Shown here: positions 1 to 7,943 of the stretch, piece by piece | Numbering within the stretch: the stretch's first letter is position 1 | How the letters are laid out: every line of letters starts with the position of its first letter | Assembly (NCBI GenBank): GCA_002737445.1 | Contig: NSIR01000004.1 | Coordinates: 36,091 to 100,090, forward strand | Direction: 5' to 3' | DNA length: 64,000 bases | Source of the DNA: Nitrosarchaeum sp. | GTDB lineage: Archaea > Thermoproteota > Nitrososphaeria > Nitrososphaerales > Nitrosopumilaceae | Notes under the pieces: model-generated | The model's input: only the letters and a program-made list of their open reading frames with translations | Told to the model about the DNA's origin: nothing | Databases searched by the model: none | Program-made: the position numbers and the translations under genes

Positions 1-247
1 CATACAGTGGCCATGACAAACTGTTTTTCATACGATTTCGTATTAATGGAATTTTTTGTTTAAAATGCATAAAATAGAAGCCAAAAATTATCCCAAATGT
101 TCCAAGCCAAACAACTCCATACAAATAACTTGGTAAATGATTTAGAAATACAATTTCACTTGTAATTGATGCAATTGCCACCGCGGCTGCTACGCAAATA
201 AATAAAAATCCAAAAATTCGTCTAATTTCATATTGAATAGATTCCAT
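1..247 (-). CDS. Partial membrane protein, C-terminus beyond the left edge
   Basis: An open frame starts at the ATG complementary to 245-247 and runs leftward to the window edge without a stop (82 codons visible). The N-terminus is MESIQYEIRRIFGF, followed by a hydrophobic stretch at about residues 12-32 and a second at about 45-62, then a basic patch (FKQKIPLIRNRMK). This is the pattern of a small two-helix integral membrane protein with a positively charged loop. I do not recognise a family. It is transcribed away from the window, and the next gene on the same strand starts upstream of it. The start is the only good ATG; the CAT at 258-260 is out of frame. Confidence 0.55.
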   Translation of the reverse strand, partial: MESIQYEIRRIFGFLFICVAAAVAIASITSEIVFLNHLPSYLYGVVWLGTFGIIFGFYFMHFKQKIPLIRNRMKNSLSWPLY

Positions 248-285
248 AAAGTCTAGTCATGAATGCATAATTTATGGTTGATGCT

Positions 286-819
286 CTATGTTTTTGATTC
301 TTTTTCTCGCAATAAATTATAATCTAACATTATCTTTGGGAGTCTGTCATCTGGATTTGATGTTATTCCATATTTTTGACAATACAGAAAATAATTTGGC
401 CAATTTTTTCTAGCACTCTTGTTAAAATCCTCACCTACCATATGATCATACCAATCAATTATTATCAAACCATAAGCAAAGAATCTACTAAGATATTTGG
501 CAATTCCTACAGGAATTTTTTTGTGTATGTCTAGAAAAGCAATTTGATCTATAGTGTTTAAATAATCATTTGCATATCTTTGGCAATCTTCTGTAGTTTT
601 AAGAATTGAATTTTTGTCTAATCTGTTTGTAAGATCCTCATGAAATCCTCGTAATAATTGAGAATATGTCGCCTTTGTATTTTCTCTAACGTTTTTCCAA
701 GTTATCACTAGTGTGACTATAAAAATTGTTGCAGTGATGGAACTAATAATTATTGCAAGCGTCGGCGTTTCGATCTTTTGAGTTAATTGTAAAAATACGT
801 CTGCCAGATTTAGAAACAT
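286..819 (-). CDS. Membrane-anchored protein of unknown function
   Basis: This 177-residue protein has a single transmembrane helix at about residues 21-42, followed by a soluble domain predicted largely helical, rich in Trp, Tyr and Asp (for example IIIDWYDHMVGEDFNKSARKNW). The layout resembles small bacterial and archaeal proteins with one N-terminal membrane helix and a cytoplasmic helical domain, but I cannot name a family. It sits 38 bp upstream of the partial membrane protein on the same strand, so the two may be co-transcribed. The start ATG is preceded by an AT-rich region suitable for a promoter shared divergently with the gene to the right. Confidence 0.7.
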   Translation of the reverse strand: MFLNLADVFLQLTQKIETPTLAIIISSITATIFIVTLVITWKNVRENTKATYSQLLRGFHEDLTNRLDKNSILKTTEDCQRYANDYLNTIDQIAFLDIHKKIPVGIAKYLSRFFAYGLIIIDWYDHMVGEDFNKSARKNWPNYFLYCQKYGITSNPDDRLPKIMLDYNLLREKESKT

Positions 820-1160
820 GTCGTTAATTATTTTGTCACTTATTATAATATGTCTATGATATCTTATTTGAGTAACAGCAATTTAAATTCTAATATGATT
901 AATTTTTTCCTAAATGAATTCAAGAATTAATCATGATAAACACATGGTTATCGATGTTGTTTTACACTCTCTTACAGTTGATCCACAAAGAAACCTTGTG
1001 AATACCAATATCTTCAAAGACCGACTTTTACTAATTATGAAATTTGAGCAAATGTTTGAAAAAATTCAGGCTAAAATTATCTTCATAGTGACATTTTCCT
1101 TCACATATGATTGAAAAGTTGAAATTATCAATGATTTTTGTAGGTATTACGTTACAAAAT

Positions 1161-2621
1161 ATGACATCAAAATTATGGTTATTTTACATAATACTGGCAC
1201 TCACGATTACTTTTCCGCTGTCTTTTGCTCAACATCACAGTGGTCAGCAAGCTCCACCGATTAGTTTTGGAGAAGGAGAAGTAACCGTAAGTGCATTCTT
1301 AATTCCGGCCGATTTTACTCCAGAGAAATATTCTAATGCGAATTTAAAAATTCGATTTTTTGATCCTGTGACTAATGTGAATATAGAGAGTGTCAGTTAT
1401 AGAGTCCAAATATTTTATGGCACACAGTTAGTTGCAAATCAAATGTTTTTTGATAAAGATGGGGATCTAGATATCAAAATACAACCTAGATCAGAGTGTC
1501 AGCAAGCAGAACTGTGGAAATGTACAAAATATTATGGTGATGTTGATCCAATTGTACCCAACGCTTTAGCTTCTACCCCTTCTAGCATCCCTGTGATTTC
1601 TGGACCTGTGTTTGTTAATAGCGGACAATACACTGTGAAAACTGACATAATAGGTGCAAAAAATCCAAAAACACAAACTACTCAGGATATTCATTTTGAA
1701 ACTATTGTAATCATCCCTAATGAACAACAATTCAAAATAACTGCATCTGGTACTGAATATTCTATTTTGGCAAAAAATTTTCAAGAATCAATTACAGAAT
1801 TACATTATGATGAATCTTCACAATCAATAATTTTTCAAATGCCTTTTAATTGGGACCATTTGGAACACACAAATTTTGTGAAAAATTATTTTGAAATCCC
1901 AAAAAATTTTTTACCTTTTAAAAATACAGACAGCTTTTATGGCAAAGTTAATGGCATTCTAATTCTTCCAAAAGATCTGCACTATGATAAATATTCAGAC
2001 AAAAATACTAATATCATACATTTTATGATTAATAATGAAGAATTAAAACAATTCAAAAATTCTGATTCTAAAATAAATGTTGTAATTACTCCTGAATCTC
2101 AATCATCAATAATAACTGAAGAACTTTTGTTTGATAATGGGTTTAAGGCTCTTGTATCTTATGATTCTCGATATTCTAAAAGCAAGGATTTTGTTTTTTC
2201 TATTGTAATTTTTGATCCCAAAGGAAATACTTCAACTGATATGCGATATGGGTATGGTTTGACTGATCCATCTGGAAAAGAAACCGTAGCCTTTGGAATT
2301 ATTTTGCCAAATGGCATTGATACACGAGTACTTGATGCACCTGTAGAAGGCAAGTATATGATGCAAGTAGCGCTATTGGGTATTGGACATGATGACTTTA
2401 AAAAACCTCTTTTTCAAAAATTTGAATTGAACATAGTAAAATCTGAAATGCTGAAATCTGAAATGCTGAAATCTGAAGTATCCTCAACTGTAATTACTCC
2501 GCCTACTATTCCAAAATGGATAAAGAACAATGCTGGATGGTGGGCAGATGGAAAAATTGATGATAACTCATTCATTCAAGGAATTCAATTTTTGATCAAA
2601 GAAGGCATAATGAATCCTTGA
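1161..2621 (+). CDS. Secreted protein with C-terminal WIKNNAGWW-type domain
   Basis: The frame opens at 1107, but the ATG at 1161 gives a classical signal peptide (MTSKLWLFYIILALTITFPL, cleavage after SFA), so I take that as the start (486 residues). The mature part looks like extracellular beta-rich domains without Cys pairs, apart from a short segment with two Cys (CQQAELWKC). A short tandem repeat of KSEML (three near copies at DNA 2440-2475) forms a linker. The last about 40 residues carry IPKWIKNNAGWWADGKI followed by FIQGIQFLIKEGIM. From memory, this small terminal domain recurs at the ends of many secreted thaumarchaeal proteins. Function unknown; cell-surface or extracellular location is inferred. 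Confidence 0.8.
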   Translation: MTSKLWLFYIILALTITFPLSFAQHHSGQQAPPISFGEGEVTVSAFLIPADFTPEKYSNANLKIRFFDPVTNVNIESVSYRVQIFYGTQLVANQMFFDKDGDLDIKIQPRSECQQAELWKCTKYYGDVDPIVPNALASTPSSIPVISGPVFVNSGQYTVKTDIIGAKNPKTQTTQDIHFETIVIIPNEQQFKITASGTEYSILAKNFQESITELHYDESSQSIIFQMPFNWDHLEHTNFVKNYFEIPKNFLPFKNTDSFYGKVNGILILPKDLHYDKYSDKNTNIIHFMINNEELKQFKNSDSKINVVITPESQSSIITEELLFDNGFKALVSYDSRYSKSKDFVFSIVIFDPKGNTSTDMRYGYGLTDPSGKETVAFGIILPNGIDTRVLDAPVEGKYMMQVALLGIGHDDFKKPLFQKFELNIVKSEMLKSEMLKSEVSSTVITPPTIPKWIKNNAGWWADGKIDDNSFIQGIQFLIKEGIMNP

Positions 2622-2671
2622 TATTGAATAGTGTGTTTAAATAAAAAATTCACAGCGATCTTCCAATGTTT

Positions 2672-2833
2672 CTATGGATTGACTTGTTGCCCTTTTGTCC
2701 TATGGATTATCTCTGATCTTAATGTGGCAAAATCTGCTGTAATCTTTGTCTCTGTCTTTATTTCTAATAATTCTTTTAGGATTTTTTCTAGTAATTCGAT
2801 TATTCTCTGTTGGTTTTCTTGATCATTTGACAT
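2672..2833 (-). CDS. Small coiled-coil protein (53 aa)
   Basis: A 54-codon frame starts at the ATG complementary to 2831-2833 and ends in TAG at 2672-2674. The product begins MSNDQENQQRIIELLEKILK and continues with a heptad-like amphipathic helix (ELLEIKTETKITADFATL), ending VNP. The clean charge and heptad pattern is typical of a real small coiled-coil protein. The plus-strand reading of the same stretch is Phe/Cys/Ser-rich and looks like a shadow. No homologue recognised. It lies convergent with the secreted protein on the left, 50 bp away. Confidence 0.5.
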   Translation of the reverse strand: MSNDQENQQRIIELLEKILKELLEIKTETKITADFATLRSEIIHRTKGQQVNP

Positions 2834-3202
2834 GTGATTTGATTATTTTTTTCGCTTTTTAAGTTTGATATGACCTCGCTTTGTATGTAGTTGATACTTG
2901 TTTTGATGTGTCTAACTAAATACAATGCAACTGCTAAACGATAATGCCAAAGGTCTTAAGAAAACCCATGAATTTTTGAATAAAACTTTGTTTTACTGGT
3001 TGTGCGTCACTCATAAATTTTATGAACTATTTTTGTAATAAAAAAATATGATTGAAAATATCGACTCATCACAGTAAAATAAATTTCATCCTTTTTAGGC
3101 GATCATTTTTTTAGATTGAAAACAACATCTCCTTTGCATCTTATCAAATTGTTATTTTTCGTAAGCGTCTGGAAAATAAAATGAATTTGGCTTCTTTGTT
3201 TT
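2834..3202. other. Intergenic stretch without a convincing gene
   Basis: This AT-rich segment holds no long frame. The best short one is plus-strand 2925-3038 (ATG to TAA, 37 codons, starting MQLLNDNAKGLKKTHEF), which has no recognisable motif, and I do not call it a gene. Poly-T and poly-A runs are frequent. I saw no tRNA-like T-loop and no convincing hairpin. Confidence 0.4.
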
Positions 3203-3325
3203 CTAAGATTTTGTTTCTTCTTTCTTTGATTTTAGTTTGTTACAAATAGGACAATCTTGTATCATTGATTTGATTTTTTGCTTTAATCCCATATTGACAC
3301 ACTTTTTGTTCTGAATATAATTCAC
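3203..3325 (-). CDS. Possible Cys-containing microprotein (29-40 aa)
   Basis: A short minus-strand frame ends in TAG at 3203-3205. From the GTG at 3323-3325 it encodes 40 residues; from the ATG at 3290-3292 it encodes 29. The core is MGLKQKIKSMIQDCPICNKL, with a CPIC knuckle preceded by one more Cys (NKKCVN) and followed by a Lys/Glu-rich tail. It resembles half of a zinc ribbon. It is one of several such microgenes in this window, which is the main reason for listing it. It could also be chance. Confidence 0.3.
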   Translation of the reverse strand: MNYIQNKKCVNMGLKQKIKSMIQDCPICNKLKSKKEETKS

Positions 3326-3419
3326 GACTATTTTACTAATTTGAGCAAAAATACCTCATTTTTTAGTGGGGACAAGATTGATCTAAACTTTGAAATATCA
3401 TACTGTAGTTTGATGTATT

Positions 3420-3653
3420 GTGACTATTGCATATGTTTTGATTAATTGTGAACTAGGTGCAGAAGAGAGTATTATGGAGAAATTAAAAGAAATAGAACAG
3501 GCCAAAGAAGTGTTTGGAACTATTGGAACTCACGATATGATGGTAAAATTAGATGCTGAAAATTTTGAAAAAGTTAGAGATATTGTATCTAGAAACATCC
3601 AAAAAATAGAAAAAATAAGAACAATCTCCACACTTGTAAAAAAGGATAACTGA
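3420..3653 (+). CDS. Stand-alone Lrp/AsnC effector-binding (RAM) domain protein
   Basis: This 77-residue protein matches the ligand-binding RAM half of Lrp/AsnC regulators: a beta strand (IAYVLINCELG), a helix (EESIMEKLKEI), then a hairpin including VFGTIGTHDMMVKL and a second helix ending in TISTLV. No helix-turn-helix is attached. Such single-domain proteins are common in archaea and are thought to oligomerise with, or sense ligands for, full-length Lrp proteins. A full-length Lrp homologue is encoded at 18512-18955. The start is GTG at 3420. The small gene at 3675 follows 21 bp downstream, so the two probably share a transcript. Confidence 0.85.
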   Translation: MTIAYVLINCELGAEESIMEKLKEIEQAKEVFGTIGTHDMMVKLDAENFEKVRDIVSRNIQKIEKIRTISTLVKKDN

Positions 3654-3674
3654 ATTGTTGTTTAGGTGAATTAA

Positions 3675-3851
3675 ATGTCAAATGAAAAAAATGAGATTGA
3701 AAAATTAATTGATACAATGATATCTAATGGTGATGATTTAGTTCAAAAACTCAAGACCGTTTTGCCTGATTCCTTGTCTGAATCTATGATGTTGTTTCAT
3801 GAATCTAATATTGCAAATCTTAAAAAAATTAAAGAATTTCTGAATAAATAA
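3675..3851 (+). CDS. Small helical protein (58 aa)
   Basis: ATG at 3675 to TAA at 3849-3851 gives 58 residues starting MSNEKNEIEKLIDTMISNGD and ending IKEFLNK. The sequence is amphipathic, highly charged and free of Cys, and probably forms two helices. It follows the RAM-domain gene by 21 bp on the same strand. No family recognised; function unknown. Its balanced charge and correct spacing make it more likely real than chance. Confidence 0.55.
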   Translation: MSNEKNEIEKLIDTMISNGDDLVQKLKTVLPDSLSESMMLFHESNIANLKKIKEFLNK

Positions 3852-3908
3852 CCAACTCACTAAGAATTTGTACTATGTGCTTTTTAATCATTAATTAGAT
3901 ATTATGGT

Positions 3909-4286
3909 ATGATTAGATCACGTACAATTTCTATTCTCGTTAATCGAAAAACAGGTGATACTTTTGACGCTATTTTGAATTGCCCTCCAAAAATGATGCC
4001 TGATGCTAAGATGACTTCTGATGGGTGGTGGTCTTTTTCAACACCTAGAGGAAATGCTAAATTAAAATTTAATGAAAACAAATCTCTTGGAGTTTTAGAT
4101 CATATGTTTATTGATAAAGAATCAAAATGGGATGTTCCGATGAGAATAGTTTCTAGTGGTGATGAGTCTGAAGTAATAATTACTCTGATAAAACCAGATG
4201 AATTAACTGATGAGCAATTCAATGAACGAATGATCGAAATAGAACAAGTATTTAGAAATATGAAAAAAATTATTGAACTCTATTGA
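3909..4286 (+). CDS. SRPBCC (START-like) family protein
   Basis: This 125-residue protein has the pattern of the SRPBCC/polyketide cyclase-like fold: an N-terminal strand (TISILVNRKTGDTFDAILN), a basic/Trp-containing segment (MTSDGWWSFSTPRGNAKLKF), a run of strands (VPMRIVSSGDESEVIITLIKP) and a long C-terminal helix (DEQFNERMIEIEQVFRNMKKII). Members bind hydrophobic ligands or act as stress-related binding proteins. No catalytic residue can be assigned. A second SRPBCC protein lies at 4966-5427 on the other strand. The start ATG at 3909 follows a TATA-like AT run. Confidence 0.65.
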   Translation: MIRSRTISILVNRKTGDTFDAILNCPPKMMPDAKMTSDGWWSFSTPRGNAKLKFNENKSLGVLDHMFIDKESKWDVPMRIVSSGDESEVIITLIKPDELTDEQFNERMIEIEQVFRNMKKIIELY

Positions 4287-4582
4287 CAAAAAATTACTTG
4301 TAACATTTGTTTAGGTGAATTTTTAGTCTTACCCTTTCAATCTTTTCTATTTGATAATATGTTTTGAAAAATTTTCATATCTTTTATAATTGAACTTTAG
4401 GCATGCATTAAGAGCCATGTATGTCTCAAGGTTGAATATAATTTTTGCAAGTAATATAGTACACAGTGCCTTACGAAGAAGTATATTTTCAACGATTAAT
4501 TGAAGATGATATTAAATAATTTGAAGAATCATAATCCCTCAAAAATACCTGAATTTGTTCTGTGATTGATTTTATTTTCTAT
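4287..4582. other. Intergenic stretch between convergent genes
   Basis: No frame longer than about 20 codons with plausible composition is present on either strand. The segment is AT-rich and lies between the convergent ends of the SRPBCC gene and the small membrane protein gene. I see no clear terminator hairpin, consistent with archaeal termination on T-runs. Confidence 0.4.
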
Positions 4583-4912
4583 CTAGTCTTTTTCTAGATT
4601 TTTGTCCCCGCCAGGACCCATCATGTCTTTTGATTTGACCTCATTATCCCATTTGCCTTTGATCCCCTTGATCAAAGATATGATTCCACCAACAATCAAT
4701 ACAGCAACAATCATGAAAAATAAAACTTGATCAAATAATTTGGATGAGCAGTCTATCACAACTGGTTCTTTGTCGTCATAGTATTGATAACATTTACCAA
4801 ATTCACTGGCTTCTATGTTTGCAATTTGATAATCATGCCCAAACACTCCTAAAATCAAAAACCCTGAAAAAATAAACACAATACAGATTATGATGTATCG
4901 TATGTCACTCAC
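4583..4912 (-). CDS. Small two-helix membrane protein
   Basis: This 109-residue protein has transmembrane helices at about residues 6-25 and 64-86. They are separated by a short polar loop that contains two Cys (GKCYQYY and VIDCSSK) and would probably face outside. The C-terminus is polar (KDMMGPGGDKNLEKD). The two loop Cys could form a disulfide. No family recognised. It lies 53 bp downstream of the SRPBCC gene on the same strand and may be co-transcribed with it. Confidence 0.65.
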   Translation of the reverse strand: MSDIRYIIICIVFIFSGFLILGVFGHDYQIANIEASEFGKCYQYYDDKEPVVIDCSSKLFDQVLFFMIVAVLIVGGIISLIKGIKGKWDNEVKSKDMMGPGGDKNLEKD

Positions 4913-4965
4913 GAATCTATTTTTGTGACATCCTATTTACACTTTGATTTATTTATCTTCTAGTG

Positions 4966-5427
4966 CTATTTTTCTAATGACTTTTTTAGATTTTCTAAAG
5001 ATGTTTCATAAAATGCACCCATGAATGTTACAAATTTGATAAATTGTTTTATTGACATCTTTTTGCTATTGAAATAAGATTGCCATGTTAATTGGGTTGT
5101 CTTTTTATTTTTTGTTTTGATTGAAATTGTTGCAACATATGCTCTTAGAGGTAATCCTTCTGTTGCAATATATGTGAAATATTCTCCTTCTTTCCATGCC
5201 ACTACATGCTCTTCTATAGTGTTGCCATCCGTAAATGTAATCTTGCGTATTGTGCCCACGTTTCTCCTTTTTTTAGAAAGGTATGTTGTTTTTTTGACAT
5301 CTACTACCCATGATGAAAGTCCTGCGATATTACTTATTTTCTGCCACACTTTTTCTTTTGATGCTTTGATCGTAATAGTTTTCTTTACTGAATCAGTATG
5401 AAATGATTTTCTTACATTTTTTATCAT
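4966..5427 (-). CDS. SRPBCC / polyketide cyclase-like protein
   Basis: This 153-residue protein shows a typical START-like fold: an N-terminal strand (KTITIKASKEKVWQKISNI) followed by GLSSWVVDVKKTTYL, a strand series around TIRKITFTDGNTIEEHVVAW and YFTYIATEGLPLRAYVATISI, a Trp-containing strand (TQLTWQSYFNSK), and a long C-terminal helix (FVTFMGAFYETSLENLKKSL). This family binds lipophilic ligands; the ligand cannot be predicted. The helix near the N-terminus with VWQKISNIAGLSSW is the family hallmark. Divergent from the coiled-coil gene at 5504. Confidence 0.75.
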   Translation of the reverse strand: MIKNVRKSFHTDSVKKTITIKASKEKVWQKISNIAGLSSWVVDVKKTTYLSKKRRNVGTIRKITFTDGNTIEEHVVAWKEGEYFTYIATEGLPLRAYVATISIKTKNKKTTQLTWQSYFNSKKMSIKQFIKFVTFMGAFYETSLENLKKSLEK

Positions 5428-5503
5428 GGTTGTTTGTATTTCTGAGCGAGTTTTAAATTTTATCTATTTAACATATTTAATCCCCAGAGATCAACTGTAA
5501 CAA

Positions 5504-6778
5504 ATGGTATTTGGATGGAATAAAAAGAAAGAAGAAAAAAAATCTGAAGAAATTCATTCACAAAAACAAATTAAATTATCTGACGTATCTGAAATTATAC
5601 GACAAATCTTTGAATTGAGAACATTGCAGATTCTATCTGATATCAAATCCATCAGAGACAGTACTGAGCCACTGATTAAAGAACTCGTCATGATTGGAAA
5701 TACTCTTGAAAAAGACAATCTTCAGGTTGATGATATAGATAACCGTCTTAGAATAATTGTAGTCAGAGGCAAACAGCAAGTAATTGACATTATAAAAAAA
5801 GGCGCAGTACATTTACCTAATATTATCTCTTATGATGATGCTGAAAATATAAGTGCCATTTTAAATCAAATGTTGAAAAAAATTGGAGATGTTCTTGGAC
5901 GACAAACAAGAGTAATACACATTTTTGCTAAAAAATACGCAGAAAAATTAAAAGAAATTCTAATCCAAATGAATTCAAACCATGTTAAAATTCAACAATT
6001 GTTAAAAAATCATGATAATGCAAAATTCATATCTACTGAAATTTTGGAATCCCTCAAAGAAATCAATGATGTAGAACATAATCTTGCTAAAAAAGAACAA
6101 AGGATTACTGAAATTCATAGTTGTATGGATTCACTTGATAAAAAAATTCTTTCCTTTGAAGATTTAATTAAAAAAATAAAAACTTCGGATGAATATAGAA
6201 AATTTTTAAATTGGAAACAAATTTTAGATGAATTTACTGTCAAAAAAAATCAAATGAGAAATGAAATCAATTCGCAATTTACAAAAATTTCAAGACCTCT
6301 TAGTAGATATGAATATGCTTCATCAATGGATAAAGAACAAAAAAATCTATTATCTCAATTGATTGAAGATCCTTTTGCTGTATTACTTTCAAAGAATAAA
6401 GATTCAATAATACTTATTTTAGAAAATGTAAGAAAAGGCATTTCCTCAGGTTCTATCTCTGTCAAAGACCAGGAAAAATCATTCTCTCAAATAACTGAAA
6501 CCGAAGAAGCGTTGGAGGGATTTATCAGACAAGTAAATGATTTTGTAGATAAAAAACAAAATATCCAAAATCAAATGGTTGCACTTGAACCTGATAAATT
6601 ATCCGATCTTACAAGAGATCTGAAAAACGCCCTTTCAAATAAAGAAGATTCTGAATTAAAAATCAAAACATTTCAAGCTGAAATAAACGAAGATCATTCT
6701 AGTATCAAAAAATTAATCTCTGACGTTGAAGTCAAACTGAGGGCATTCTCTAATACTGTTTATACCATTACTTATTGA
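5504..6778 (+). CDS. Long coiled-coil protein
   Basis: This 424-residue protein is almost entirely helical and charged, with a Lys/Glu-rich start (NKKKEEKKSEE) and long heptad stretches at about residues 170-250 and 330-410. A more globular part at about 70-150 contains RLRIIVVRGKQQVIDII and LGRQTRVIHIFAKKYA. No signal peptide or membrane helix is visible, so it should be cytoplasmic. No named family recognised. Its stop overlaps the earliest possible start of the JAMM protease gene, implying translational coupling. The 5' part of the operon is divergent from the SRPBCC gene. A scaffold or adaptor role is a guess. Confidence 0.75.
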   Translation: MVFGWNKKKEEKKSEEIHSQKQIKLSDVSEIIRQIFELRTLQILSDIKSIRDSTEPLIKELVMIGNTLEKDNLQVDDIDNRLRIIVVRGKQQVIDIIKKGAVHLPNIISYDDAENISAILNQMLKKIGDVLGRQTRVIHIFAKKYAEKLKEILIQMNSNHVKIQQLLKNHDNAKFISTEILESLKEINDVEHNLAKKEQRITEIHSCMDSLDKKILSFEDLIKKIKTSDEYRKFLNWKQILDEFTVKKNQMRNEINSQFTKISRPLSRYEYASSMDKEQKNLLSQLIEDPFAVLLSKNKDSIILILENVRKGISSGSISVKDQEKSFSQITETEEALEGFIRQVNDFVDKKQNIQNQMVALEPDKLSDLTRDLKNALSNKEDSELKIKTFQAEINEDHSSIKKLISDVEVKLRAFSNTVYTITY

Positions 6779-6816
6779 TCCTAAATTTAATTAGATCTAA
6801 ACTATATCATCTTAAT

Positions 6817-7215
6817 ATGTTGTTTAAAAAGAAAAAACTTGAAAGACAAATTTCTTTACAAAAAAAAGTTTTAGATAGTATTTTATCCTATTGTCTAATG
6901 AAACATCCAAATGAAGCCATTCTTATTTTAAAAGGAAATTCAAAACATGGGCATGTATTAATTGACGGGCTAGTAATTCCACCGTTTAATTATTCGGGAC
7001 CTACATTTGCTGGATTTCCTCAATCTTTTTTGCCTTTTGATATGAGTTATGTTGGAATTGTACATTCCCATCCTACTGGGTCTGCAAATCCTTCTCTTAC
7101 TGATCTTCATAATTTCTTTGGGGTTGTATCTTTAATCGTTCAATATCCTTATGGGGATGATGATATTTTTGCCTGGGATAGCAGTGGATCTTTGATAAAG
7201 TTGGTAATTTTATAA
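6817..7215 (+). CDS. JAB1/MPN (JAMM) domain metalloprotease
   Basis: The protein carries the JAMM zinc signature HSHPTGSANPSLTD, that is H-x-H-x7-S-x2-D, and an upstream glutamate in NEAILILKG, so all expected zinc and catalytic residues are present. JAMM proteins remove ubiquitin-like modifiers in eukaryotes and archaea (Rpn11, CSN5, archaeal JAMM acting on SAMPs), or cleave C-terminal residues of sulfur carrier proteins. The frame could begin at TTG 6775, overlapping the previous stop; ATG 6817 gives a 132-residue protein, normal for single-domain archaeal JAMMs. It lies inside a four-gene plus-strand cassette. No ubiquitin-like or E1-like gene is seen in the window, so the substrate is unknown. 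Confidence 0.88.
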   Translation: MLFKKKKLERQISLQKKVLDSILSYCLMKHPNEAILILKGNSKHGHVLIDGLVIPPFNYSGPTFAGFPQSFLPFDMSYVGIVHSHPTGSANPSLTDLHNFFGVVSLIVQYPYGDDDIFAWDSSGSLIKLVIL

Positions 7216-7265
7216 TTTCATATTTGTACCATTTTACTGTTAAAAAATGAAATTCACTTACAAAA

Positions 7266-7274
7266 CTTTATAAG
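7266..7274 (+). promoter_or_regulatory. TATA-like box upstream of the membrane zinc-ribbon gene
   Basis: The sequence CTTTATAAG sits in an AT-rich gap 63 bp long. Archaeal TATA boxes centre about 26 bases before the transcription start, which would place the start close to the GTG at 7294. That favours a leaderless transcript beginning at this GTG. Inferred from spacing only. Confidence 0.45.
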
Positions 7275-7293
7275 TATTTTGAGAAGATGTTTG

Positions 7294-7611
7294 GTGTTGT
7301 TTAATTATAAAAGTTATTTAATATTTTTGTTTGCCTCATTAGCAGTTAGTATTGGACTACAGATGATTCTACCATTCCCATATGGGCTTGTCGCTGCTAT
7401 GGCAATTTTTATACTATTTCCAATATTGTTACGAAAACGATATGCAAATCGCATTAAAGGAACAGGTGATTCAAGTGGTGGCGGAGGTTTCTTTGGTACG
7501 AATTCATCTGGTGGTGGTGGAGTACGTTATGTTTGTCTAGTTTGCAGAAATACTGTAAAGGGTGATTCCTGTTCTAGATGTGGTTCTAGACAAAAACGTG
7601 CTGATTTCTAG
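7294..7611 (+). CDS. Membrane protein with Gly-rich linker and zinc ribbon
   Basis: Two adjacent transmembrane segments lie at about residues 8-24 and 26-45 (YLIFLFASLAVSIG, then YGLVAAMAIFILFPILL). After them come a basic loop (RKRYANRIKG), a Gly/Ser linker with two GGGG runs, and a C-terminal zinc ribbon CLVCRNTVKGDSCSRCG (C-x2-C-x7-C-x2-C). The ribbon should be cytoplasmic. The frame can begin at TTG 7279; GTG 7294 fits the TATA box better. It follows the JAMM gene and precedes a small unknown gene by 9 bp, so it belongs to the same cassette. A role in recruiting partners to the membrane is a guess. Confidence 0.7.
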   Translation: MLFNYKSYLIFLFASLAVSIGLQMILPFPYGLVAAMAIFILFPILLRKRYANRIKGTGDSSGGGGFFGTNSSGGGGVRYVCLVCRNTVKGDSCSRCGSRQKRADF

Positions 7612-7620
7612 AGAGTAACT

Positions 7621-7938
7621 TTGTCTCTGGATGAAATCCGAAAAAAAGTTTTATATCAAAACTCTATTGAGGTATGGATTGGATTAAGTAAAGAAAAAAA
7701 CATGGACTGGGTTGATACTGAAAATTATAAAAAGTTCATTGCATTTCTTTTAAAAAATGATCTAAAAATGAAACAAATGTCGATTTGTTTTGATGAATCA
7801 GATAATGCCTCTGTAGGTGGTCACAGTAAAAAAGTATTTGCTAACAAGTTAGCAGCATTCAATGATGAAAATTCATCATGCTATTCAATCAAATTAAATG
7901 ATAGTGCTATTGAACTAATTCGAAAATTTGACCTCTAG
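7621..7938 (+). CDS. Conserved-looking small protein of unknown function
   Basis: This 105-residue protein begins at TTG 7621, nine bases after the stop of the zinc-ribbon gene, so it is probably translated from the same transcript. It has alternating helices and strands (SIEVWIGLSKEKNMDW, YKKFIAFLLKNDLK, MKQMSICFDESDNASVGGHSKKVFANKL) and no signal peptide. No family recognised. It is convergent with the permease gene ending at 7944. The start codon is uncertain; the next Met is at residue 28. Confidence 0.6.
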   Translation: MSLDEIRKKVLYQNSIEVWIGLSKEKNMDWVDTENYKKFIAFLLKNDLKMKQMSICFDESDNASVGGHSKKVFANKLAAFNDENSSCYSIKLNDSAIELIRKFDL

Positions 7939-7943
7939 TTTTA

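Noticed and set aside
914..1114. 66-codon plus-strand frame before the secreted protein gene
   Set aside because: No motif, odd composition, and it ends inside the leader of the next gene; I could not support it as a gene, though it may be a fragment.
2631..2822. 63-codon plus-strand frame rich in Phe, Cys and Ser
   Set aside because: It is the complement of a better small coiled-coil frame on the minus strand (2672-2833).
4490..4555. GATGATA ... CTGA pair that resembles a C/D box RNA
   Set aside because: The C box departs from RTGATGA at two positions and there is no closing stem.
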